Below, one piece after another: positions 54,531 through 64,000 of a stretch of DNA of 64,000 bases. How positions within the stretch are numbered: the stretch's first letter is position 1; each line of letters begins with the position of its first letter. Origin of the DNA: Pseudopithomyces maydicus (Eukaryota; Ascomycota; Dothideomycetes; Pleosporales; Didymosphaeriaceae); assembly GCA_026873275.1 (NCBI GenBank), contig JANTUC010000002.1, positions 682,001 through 746,000 of the forward strand, read 5' to 3'. The position numbers and the translations under genes are program-made. The notes below the pieces were generated by a model. That model made no database searches, had not been told where the DNA came from, and saw nothing but the letters and a program-made list of their open reading frames with translations.

Positions 54531-57500
54531 CTAATTCCGCGGCTTCTTAGGTGGCCGACTGACCAACGGATTGGGCGCCTGCCTAGGCTTCTTCTTCTTT
54601 GGCCTCTGCTGTTGCCGCTGCACGCCTTCCATCGGTTCGGGTGTAGCGGAATGTGATGCCGATGCGGTACTGCCGTTAGGCGTGGCTGACCCGTCATCTG
54701 CATCCGACATACCCACGTCGCCGTCACTGTCGTGGGTGCGCTTAAGGTTACCGTCCCGGGTGGATTCCAACTTGGCCCGGGCGTTCTGCAATTGATGCAC
54801 TGCATCCTGTTTACCATCTTCTTGGTTGGTTTCGGCGCTAATTATAGGCTCCTGTTTGGTGACCAGGGGTTTGCTCTGGTCGTTGCTGCTTGCCTGATTT
54901 TTTGCAACTGCTATTTTTGACACAGGTACCGCTTGGTCGAACATGCCCGGCTTGGCCATATACGAATCTGAATGTTTGTCCAACATGCTAGAGATGTTTC
55001 CACTTGTGAACCGGTCTCGCCTCTGTGCATCCTCTACTAATTTCTTCCAAAACTGACCGCGCATGAGCGACTGCGAGTTGCCGAGAACCCAAAGCGAGGA
55101 TTTTGCACGTGTAAGGCCAACATTCATACGTCGAATGTCTTGTAAGAACCCAATGCCCCCAGCAGGAGCTGCGCGCACACACGAAAAAATGATGATTTCG
55201 GCTTCACGGCCCTGGAAGGCATCTGTAGTGTTGAACATGACGTCCTTAGTAATCTCGTTGCCATACTCCCCAACGAACCTGTCTTTCAAATACTTGAGTT
55301 GGGATTTGTAAGGTGTGATGATACCAACCTTGCCTCGGAAGTCGATTGTTGGGTAGTCTTTAATAAGTCGGGCATACAATTTCATTGCAACCTTGACCTC
55401 GTTGATGTTAACGAGCGAATGCCCGCGAGATTCTTGCTGGCCTTGTACATCGAAGAACCGGTACGGACCCAAAAGATAACTTTTATGCCAGGGTTGTTTC
55501 CGGAGGGCAGCCATGTCTCCCCCATCGACGAGTCTGCCGTCGTAGAAAGTCCAGCTGGGATAGAAGCTAATTTCAGGATGCATACGATATTGTGTGTCGA
55601 GAAGATGTACATCTTGTGGATGGTTTTTCTGCATACGAACGAACAAACTTTGTTCATATTGGAACGCAGCAGCCTCTTTGGAGAACACAGTGGGTGGTAG
55701 CTGTTTGGGATCACCGACCAGAATACACTTGGCGCATCCATACTTGAGAGGAATCAAGGCGCTCATCTCAACGCATTGTGCGGCTTCGTCAACGATGACG
55801 GTCTCGAACTCGATAGACATGTTCTGAAACATGTCGTGTCCACTACCGCTTAGTGTAGCACACACAATGTGCGCCTCCCTAAGGATGCGTTCTTGCTCCC
55901 GCTTCTTCTCAATATCCTTATTTCGATAAGCCAGTTTCTGATCGTCTTTGGCATTGTCAATACGCGTTCCAAGTAATGCCTTCTCTCGTCGAAGAGCATG
56001 AAAGTCATTTGTGATCTTCTCGAGCGCTTCGCCTTTGAAATCTCCCGAGTCCATCTGTTGGCGCACCTCGTTCAATTGAGCCGAGATATTTTTGTGTTTT
56101 GCAAATAGTTGTGAGGTGGCTTCAGCATCCTTGTTGTCGTTGTTGCTGATGCCCAGCTTCTTGTTCACGAGCTCATCAAGCGTAATATCTTTTACGTTCT
56201 CATTCATCGCATCGCTTCGACCCAGTCGGACAACGTTGACTTTGTGCTCAACACCATCCATAGTCCTAATCCCGGACTTAAAACGCATAACTAACTCATC
56301 AACAGCTGCATTACTCGGCGCGCAGACCAGTAGCTTCTTAGCCGTTGTTTCGCTCAAGCTCTGCCCAGGCATAGGCATTGGTCTTGTACCTTTGCGAAGG
56401 CTCTCCGATAATATGGCTCCTACGATGGCTGTAATGGTCTTAGTTTTACCGGAACCAGGAGGGCTATGAAGGTGTTAGCATGAGTCAATATCACGATACT
56501 GGTGACTTACCCTTGAATCAGTGTAAAAGCGTCGTTGTCAAATGCTGACTTAACAGCCTTCGCCTGTGCCTTGTTCAAATTGTAGTTCTGCGCCAGCGGG
56601 TCGAGCTGATTGTCCTTGTAGACCAGAAGAGGCGAAGGTTTGGCGCGAATGATCTCATCGCATAGATCGTAATATTGTAGACCGTGCAAGGAACCATATT
56701 CACGTTCCAATGGCGTGATAGATTGTACCTTGGCACCAAATATAGTATTATTTGGATTCAAAAGCTTGGACATGGGGTTGCCAGGCAAGACTCGGTATAA
56801 TACTTCAATGTTTCCCTTATTACGTTTCTTCTGGTGGATTCTAGCCAGGCAGTGAGGATCCTGCGCAGATGGCTTGTCGGTCACTGAAAGAAGAACAATA
56901 TCGCCCTCTGATGCTTGAATGTCTTGGTCTTCTTTCAAAGTCATGCCAGAGCCAATTTCCATAAAAGCGTCTACCGTGGAACGCTGGGTGATGCGAATTG
57001 GATATGATTTGGATGCGTTCTCCTCGCGGGCTTTGGCGAAGCCTTGCCATGCCTCTAGTGTTAGCAACCCTCCGAAGGTTTGCTGGTAATCATTCGCAGT
57101 CCGGAAAGTGTCAATGACTTTGGCAAATTTGTCTTTTGACATTTTGGGTGGGTAGACTCCCTCGTGGAAATAGTCCCATCCAAGTATAGTTTTCCACAAG
57201 GACGTCAAATCAGGCTGGAGACGGGCTCGCATGTCCTTCGCAGACCGCTGCACTCTTCGCTTCTTGACAGGCATTGGGACCTTGACGAGCTCGTTGGTGA
57301 TATTCGTTCGAGGTCCGGCATTGGTAGGCTTCTTTATACCAAACAGTTCATCATCGACATCGAATTCGTCATCGTCTTCGGACTCATCAGACGAATGCAT
57401 CAAACCTTCTCCCTTGGGAGCTGAATCTCGATCCAGAACACCTAGACCGGCCAAAGCAGAACCTGCCTCTGCGGTGGCACCCGTCATGCCTCGTTCCTTT

Positions 57501-60500
57501 CTGGCTTTAGCTATGGCGGCCTCCTTCTCTTTTTTCGCACGTTCTAGTTCAAGCTGGCGCTTCCGTTTGAATTCCGCAGCAGCAGCGGTCTTTGCTTCTT
57601 CGGCCTTCGCTTTTTTGGCTGCCTGCGCCTCTTTCACTTTCATGAGTTCCCGATTCTCCTTGAAGGCTAGGGTGGTCGGGGTCATGGCTTTCATCAACTT
57701 CGAGCGTGCGTCTGGGTCCACGGAGGCTCCCTTTGTGGAGCCAGCCCCTACATACGAGCTAATTGAAGCTTGTCGTGACTGTTTAGGTTGTTCCTCTTTG
57801 ATCAAAGGATAGCCAAGGTGGGTCTCGATCGCTCGTTGTAGCTCTGCCTGTTGATTATTACTGAGGTTTGCTTTGATCCTACCCCGGACTATTTCCTCCA
57901 TGAATTGTAATGTTTCCAGATCTATTTCGATAGAGACCGTGCGAAGACGAATCAGAAGTTTCCCAATAAGTGTCACCGACTTGCTCGAAAGATACTCATC
58001 ACGAAGGCGCAGCCATTTCTTGGCTTCTGCCATTGTGCCAGCGGGGAGCTGCAACAATTCTTGTAGCAACTCATTGTCCTTGGGTTTTTCCTCATCCCCT
58101 AGGGTGGGAGGTGTCAAAGCAGAGGCGAATACACTGCACTGGTCGAAGAGGTAATCGGCAAATTGCATGACATCTCGGCAAAAATCCTTCATCATGTCCT
58201 TCTGGTATACGCCTAAATTGCTCCATGCCTCAGTGGTTGCAAAGAACATAGTAAGCGTATTCCAAACGTTTTTCCAGAAATTCATGGTGGCACCTTCTTC
58301 TCCCTGTTCGAAAACTCTAGACCGAAGTAACCCGTTCTGAGAATTGCAGAGGACGTCGACAATGTCAGTCAGAGTTCTGATCATACTTGACGCAGGAGCA
58401 AATATTCGTTTTCGCTTGACGTGGCGACAGGAATCAGATAATCCGACCAATACATGCTTATAATGTTTTTTTAGAATGTCCTGGAGAGCATCGCGCCGTT
58501 CTTCTTGTCCGGTAATGACCTTCAATAATTCGATGACTGAACTTCGCGTGTCCTCGGATGAGGAGAACAATAGAGAAATTATGCCACTAGCCGCGGTGGG
58601 CTGTCGGAAAAGGGCATCAAGTTGTTCCGGTCTAAATTCCGTCATGCGATCTACGATATCCGCAATAGTTTGCGACATGAGCTTGAATCTCCCGTTAAAG
58701 TGTTTAACCTCCACCGGCATATTGTCGTATCCGGACTTCCACAACAACGGTTCCAGGCCGATGAGATTCCTGCCAGATATCAGTAGATGAGTGGCAAGGT
58801 CAACATTATCAGCGTCAATAGCCTTAAAAACGGCGGTCCAGAGTGGGGTGGAAGGCGGAGTCTCTTTTGGTGAAGGCTTTTTTCGCTCAATTAACTGCTT
58901 TTCGATATTCAGAGAAGTGGCCTCGAGCGTGAAAGCGTGTTGGATGGTCGATAGAAGTAGCCGTCGGTCCTCCTGTGTCTCTGGGCTCCGCAGACGCTTC
59001 AGGCTACCAACAATCAGCCCCACGTGTGTCGATAGTATTTCAAGCATGCTATTAACTGTAGGCTGGCCGACGAAGTTGATCTCAGCTGTACCTTCGCACA
59101 TCTTTCGAAAAACGTAGTCCATGACGCGTAGGCCCTCCCCAAAGCAGACGGCACGGCCAGTGGCGGAGTACTTTTCAGATTGGAGCAGGCGAAAAAGTGC
59201 ATTCGCAAAGGAACGGACGGCTGGCGGGAGGTTTGTTGGCTTGATAGATGACAAGAAAGGAGGGACCCAGCTGAAGGCTTCGCGCAGATTATTCATGTCA
59301 TCACCCTTGTCCTCGGCTGCTGCGGCCAACATCTGTTTGAGAATAGGGCTATTAAAGACCTGCTCGACTATTGTAGCCGTAGACGTGGTGATGTCATTCA
59401 TGGCATCCCAGAAATCCGTTGGAGAGACTTCCAAGATAGTCCTCATGGTGACTATTATGTCAAGGAAGCCCACCGAGTCAAGATGCAGATGGTCCAGAAG
59501 CAGACGGTAAAAGTTACCTTCGAGATCACGAAGGGAGCTGGTAATGAGCCGCTTATCCATTTTATTGACAATAAGCTTCACCCCAGCCCAATAGTCAGGC
59601 AGAAAAACGCGGTCAAGGTTGGTCATCTGCACCTTCATCATGGCATTTACAAGGTGATCCCTTACCGCCCAGTCGAATTCAGACTGAAGAAGGGGCCGCT
59701 TGAATGTGGACAAGGACAATTGTGCCCAGGTCCGCCTGCGTTCGTTCCGACTAAACAGGAAGCGGGTCATAGCAGGCACACAGGTCTGCAGCTTCAGACG
59801 TTTCTTCGTCTGCACCAGCTCGAAAGGTGCATCGAAGTGCTGCTGCAAGAGCCCCTCATTTGTGATCATAGCATCGCAGCTCAATGCCTCAAAGATGGCA
59901 TATGTGGTGTCGGTTGGGAGGAGACGCACTGTGCGTAGCTTTGGATCGGCATTGCGTAGCACCGAGTGTGCCTCGTCTAGACCCCTCCGGATACGTTCCA
60001 GGGCCTGATTGTCGACAGTTTGGAAGAAAACACGTACATGGTCCTCGTCGTATTGCCTAGTTAGGTCAGCATATGTCTGCGTCGTCTATGGACGCCAAGA
60101 TACATACTCAAGGAGGCTCTGGCGCCATTCTGCGCGGGACTGGTGGAACACGCGCACACAGACGTCGCAGGACTTCATGAGGTTATCCAGGCGTTCCACC
60201 ATCCATTCCCTGTAAGGAGCCGCATCGTCACCGTCAAAGGCCAGGATCATGAGCGCCCCGAACGCGAGCCATTTCCGGTCCTCGGCCTCTTTGATCTTGG
60301 TCTTTCGCTCGGCAGCGGCAGCGAGGGTCTCTTGGGCCGCGGCCGGATCGGCCGCGATGTCTTCGGGAAAATAGATGGAGCCGTCTTCGGTGGAGGTACG
60401 TGGGCAGAACAGGTGCTGCTCAGCGGGAAGGGCTTTGAGCTCGCTGTAAGGGTTGCACGGTCAGCACTGCCGTCGTACAAGAGAAAAAAGGACGGGACAA

Positions 60501-60537
60501 TGGGTGCTTACCTGATGCGCTCTAGAACCTCGGACAT
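54531..60537 (-). CDS. sen1: Sen1-type RNA/DNA helicase
   Basis: Four exons (60537-60512, 60443-60108, 60056-56511, 56463-54531; introns of 68, 51 and 47 bp) give 1946 residues, in the size range of fungal Sen1. A long helical N-terminal domain (about 1-1000) is followed by a Lys/Glu-rich linker and the superfamily 1B helicase core. Motifs are Walker A GPPGSGKT (at about 1303, split by the last intron), VDEAAQC (motif II, about 1525), GDPKQLPPTV, DTQYRMHPEI, and TTDAFQGREAEIIIFSCVRA through GLTRAKSSLWVLGN. The C-terminus is Lys/Pro-rich with NLS-like clusters. Sen1 terminates non-coding transcription by RNA polymerase II and resolves R-loops. The eight-codon first exon was placed from its splice site and MSEVLERIS start. 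Confidence 0.95.
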
Positions 60538-61438
60538 GTTCTCCCGTGATCACCTGGGCATTGCCTGTACCTTTGGAAAGGCAAGTGTGTGGAGGGGAAG
60601 CGCAGGCGTACGGGGAGTGTCCAGTCCGAGGCACTCTGTGTGCTCGGCGGTGGCCGGCCCTTTTATATGGACCCGGAGTAAGAGGTGCCCGTTTGGCTGG
60701 TGGACTCGCTTTCGGGTGAGGGAAGTGGATGGTGAGAGAGCAAAGCGACAAGGCCAAAGCCGACGAAAGGAGCAGGGATCTATCACAAAGAGTTGAAGCC
60801 GACGCCGCGCAACTGACGCGCTACGCTAGTGCGGCGTTCCGAGCGCGTCCTGGCACAAGTGCCATCCCAGCCGGGCTCAGCCAACGTGCCGACACCACCA
60901 CCTGGGCACCTGCACACCACAACTTTGAGAGAGTTGATTTATTTTAAAGAGGTAAAGATTCGTATGCAACCCACACGCACAGATTATCATTGCTATCTAC
61001 ACCTTTCGCACACACGGGTTATCATTACTATCTACACCTTCCGCCCAAGCATGCCCTGGAGTCGCACTTGCCTCCCACGAGCAGAGATATATAGCACAAA
61101 ACAAACGTTAGAAAGTCCGAGAAACTACAGCGTCACTAAAATCACCATCTCGACCAGTTCGAGACTTCTTCGTCCTGCCCCTCCGCCTTTCCCCCCGCCT
61201 TTCCCCCTCCACCACGGAATCTAAATTCGAAAAGGGAAATAATGCAAACAAAAAGGAAACCGGCCAAGCGTCGTGGCCCGGGTTACGCCGACCCGAGGTG
61301 CAAGATATCGATAAAAACAGCATTGAGAAATTGATTTTTGCACGGGAATTTAGATCCGCAATCCCGCTAGCCATGATATGTACAGGTCGTCATCAGGAAA
61401 GAACGTGGTATTATGTTTGTAGTGGGCATGAAAATCAA
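60538..61438. other. Intergenic stretch, about 900 bp
   Basis: Upstream of sen1 and downstream of the flippase gene (same strand). Contains a two-copy 26-bp direct repeat. No supportable ORF. Confidence 0.45.
60984..61044. repeat. Two-copy 26-bp direct repeat
   Basis: Two 26-base copies at 60984-61009 and 61019-61044, beginning TTATCATTGCTATCTACACC and TTATCATTACTATCTACACC. They differ at two positions, with a 35-bp period. Non-coding. Confidence 0.75.
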
Positions 61439-64000
61439 TCACCGGGGCGGGCTCCGCGGTGGACTTCGTGGTGCTTCCTGGTCATGGTTTACAGCAGGCA
61501 CCGGGGGTTGTTGGTGATCCTGCAAGTGTTCGGGTGCCTCTTCGCGTGTAACCGTGGGTCTCCGGAACACGTTCCTTAGTCGACTGGCGATGTGAGGTCC
61601 GGTTTGAGGCGCCGCACTGAGGCTGTTTCGGCTGTGCGCCGATTCCATGCGTGTCAACATGGCTGCAGAGGTGAAGTCATTGCTGGCTTCGAAACTTGGT
61701 CGCACACGGTCCATCGACATTCGTGCACGGTCGTATGATGGTCTGGCTCGATCCATGGAAATGCGATGCTGCGGTATGCCTTCAACCGATCGCCGGAACG
61801 TATAGTCGGTGCTGCCGCTGCCGTTCTGGCTTCTTGGGTTGTGCGTGGTTGCAGTGGGTGCAACAGAAGGCGGGTAGATCGGCCGCACATCATCATCGCC
61901 TTCCTGTGCGTTTGCAGCCTTGTATTTCGACGTATCGGAAGAGACCTTCGATATTACCTTGTCGGGTGACGGAGGGAGGTATGCGTTCGTGTCCTTGAGA
62001 TAGTCGAATCTGCCTTGCTTGATCTGTTCCCGGATGATATCCACATCCAAGGGGAAATAGATCTTTTGCAGCGACTTGACAACGAACCTTGGCAAAAGGC
62101 ATGCGACGACTGCCAGAAGTAGGATCGCCCAAAACATGATGGCGCTGTATACTTCGGCGCCGCCCTTGTAAAATTGAGCACTGCCAGTGAAGCTTGTGTA
62201 CACCCCGGTCCAGAACCAAATCAACAAGGTGCTGATGACTACAACAACGCATATCAGCCAATCCCATCGGTAGGTGTTGAATAGCACGTAAAAATTCGCC
62301 GAAAACACTGCGATGGTAGCAACGATGATACCCATGCGCTTCAATTCAGCGATGTCGAGACCATTTTCTGTGACGAAGGTGCCGGAATAGAAGACCATAT
62401 AAACAAAGAAGAACGCGATGGCCGACTGATAGATACCATCAATCATGTACATCCTAGAAATCATCAGCGTCGCTCTATGGATCATGTCACGCACGATGAA
62501 CATACCAAAACTTTAGCTGCGACCATTCTTTTCTCTCAATGCCTCTTACGTAGAGTTGCGGAACCGCTAGCGACACGCGATCATTGACATCTTGGTCTAA
62601 TACACCCTGGAGAATGACAGGCAGAGACGTGAACAGCAAGTTGAACCACACGATATAGCTGTAATCGAAGATGTACTGGCTGTCGTAATTGGTAAATATT
62701 TGGTACCAGAAAAGTGAAAATGTCCATATGACGTTCTATACAGAATTAGTATGACAAACATAGATGGGCGCGCTGTGATTACCTTGTAGAAGAAATTTGC
62801 AATACACTCGGCTATTCTCCGATACGACCAACGACCGTGAACAAGAACCAGTCGGGTTAGGAAACGGAATTGACCAAATGCGTAATCAGATGACATGGCT
62901 GCGGCACGACCTTCGAGACCAGCAATACCGACACCAATATGAGCTTCTTGAATCATAGCCACATCATTGGCACCGTCTCCAATAGCAAGAGTCAGGCAGT
63001 CCAGCCCTGTTTTAACCATGTTTACAACGGCAGCTTTCTGTGCAGGACTCACCCTGCAACAAAGCACGGCTCGGCACTGTTTGCAAAGCAACAGGAACTT
63101 TCTCTTCAAAGAATCATCCAACGCCAGTTTGAGACTGTCTCCGTCCACGACGATAGCATGGGTCGGTGGTGGTGGCACGTGGTCGGTTTGCGCAGCATCA
63201 AGCTCTTCCGGAGATCCTACCATTCCAAACATGGCGAGTTTCTCATCAAGCCAAGCCTCCGCAGTCGCTAGACTCTGGTCCGTAACCTTGAGAACCATCA
63301 AGTCCATGTCGTTGTTGAGCAGATTGCATGAAAAGCCGATATTGATGGCAGTCTCCACCTTGTCTCCAGTAAGAACCCAGAGCTTAATGCCAGCCTTTCC
63401 AAGGAGCGAGATAGATTCAGGTACATTGTCCTGCAGTTTGTCTTCGATGGCCGTGCCTCCAATGAGCCAAAGATCGGTTTCGATCCGACTTGAGACCTCT
63501 TCAAGCTTTTCCTCACGACCAACAACAGCGTTTGCAGCCAGATCATATTCTTTGTTCCATTCCTGGTATTCCTCTTCCGAGAGCTGCTTTTGCGCAATAC
63601 AGAGGGTCCGGAGACCTTCTCTTGCGAACATCTCTAGGTGTTCACCCGTGGTGGCGCGCAGCTCTCGTTGTTCGTCGGGGATCAATCGAGAATAGATCAT
63701 GCTGTCGGCTCCTTTGCAAAAAAGGATAATTTTACCGTCTGGCATGCGAATGATGGCACTCATACGCTTCCGGGTCGAGTTGAATTCAAGAGTGTTGAGT
63801 ACTGTGTACCGTTTCTCTTGGCCGATTGCGTTGACAATGAGTTTGTCGTCATCCCTGCCAACAAAGGTGAAACCCACGTCGCGAGCAGTTGCGACCAGTG
63901 CAGCTTCATCGGGAGATTGCGCCTTGAACTCGATTTTGGGTGGGTCGCCGGGCGTCTTTTCGCTGACCACGGTATGACACAAGGCAAGAGCAAGCATGAA
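61439..64000 (-). CDS. dnf1: P4-ATPase phospholipid flippase, Dnf1/Dnf2 class (partial, 5' end beyond window)
   Basis: The C-terminal about 820 residues of a lipid flippase, in three exons (64000-62783, 62735-62506, 62453-61439; introns of 47 and 52 bp). Present are the nucleotide-binding part (KAQSPDEAALVATARDVGF, FCKGADSMIYSRL), the P-domain motifs WVLTGDKVETAINIG and LAIGDGANDVAMIQEAHIG, and the last transmembrane helices, including NLLFTSLPVILQGVLDQDV. The tail holds the Dnf-type segment DYLKDTNAYLPPSPDKV and Arg/Ser-rich repeats (SMDRARPSYDRARMSMDRVR). The phosphorylated Asp (DKTGT) lies outside the window. Dnf flippases move phosphatidylcholine and phosphatidylethanolamine inward at the plasma membrane and support polarised growth. 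The class is judged from the C-terminal tail. Confidence 0.95.

Overview
The window looks like nuclear DNA of a filamentous ascomycete, most likely a dothideomycete (Pleosporales-like). Introns are short (about 47-140 bp, GT...AG, often with a CTAAC or CTNAC branch site). Genes are dense and lie on both strands. Typical Pezizomycotina families are present: a HET-domain incompatibility protein, a SAT4-type rhodopsin-domain membrane protein, a secreted BBE-type FAD oxidoreductase and the exomer subunit Chs5. I cannot fix the genus from sequence alone.

Layout. 0-7.7 kb: a spliceosomal-type cyclophilin divergent from an Rqt4/TRIP4 homologue, a small NTF2-like protein, a predicted N-myristoylated basic protein, a triple-BRCT protein and a HotDog thioesterase. 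8-15 kb: three lineage-type proteins of unknown function, one of them a large glycosylated membrane protein. 16-27 kb: an NmrA-like reductase, arginine methyltransferase Rmt2, a GH27 alpha-galactosidase, Chs5, a NIPA-type Mg2+ transporter and V-ATPase subunit E. 27.3-31 kb: two tandem intron-containing tRNA-Arg(ACG) genes, a HET protein and a small cupin. 32-42 kb: a Cys-rich, Pro-rich single-pass membrane protein, a divergent FAD-oxidoreductase/rhodopsin-domain pair, and Rgp1. 42.8-49 kb: a divergent five-exon succinate dehydrogenase flavoprotein, a truncated AMP-ligase gene and about 2.7 kb without a supportable gene that carries a 20-bp minisatellite. 49.4-64 kb: an FMN-dependent 2-hydroxyacid oxidase, a Ser-rich unknown protein, the Sen1 helicase and the 3' part of a Dnf1-type lipid flippase that runs off the right edge.

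Most genes are unrelated housekeeping functions. Several concern membrane traffic (Chs5/exomer, Rgp1/Ypt6 exchange factor, Dnf1 flippase, V-ATPase) or RNA and ribosome surveillance (Rqt4, Sen1, cyclophilin), but nothing indicates one shared pathway or a complete secondary-metabolite cluster.

The strongest whole-window signal is a set of five genes (Rqt4, Rmt2, NIPA, the Pro-rich membrane protein and Rgp1) whose reading frame breaks in a way that adding back a single base would mend. At least four of the breaks can be explained by a homopolymer that is one base short. This looks like systematic homopolymer under-calling in the assembly rather than five pseudogenes, and automatic gene models here will be wrong unless it is recognised. 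The most interesting biological candidates are the tandem tRNA-Arg pair that appears to share one Pol III terminator, the divergent SDHA, the predicted myristoylated basic protein and the two unknown membrane proteins. I did not find a convincing, wholly new multi-gene system.
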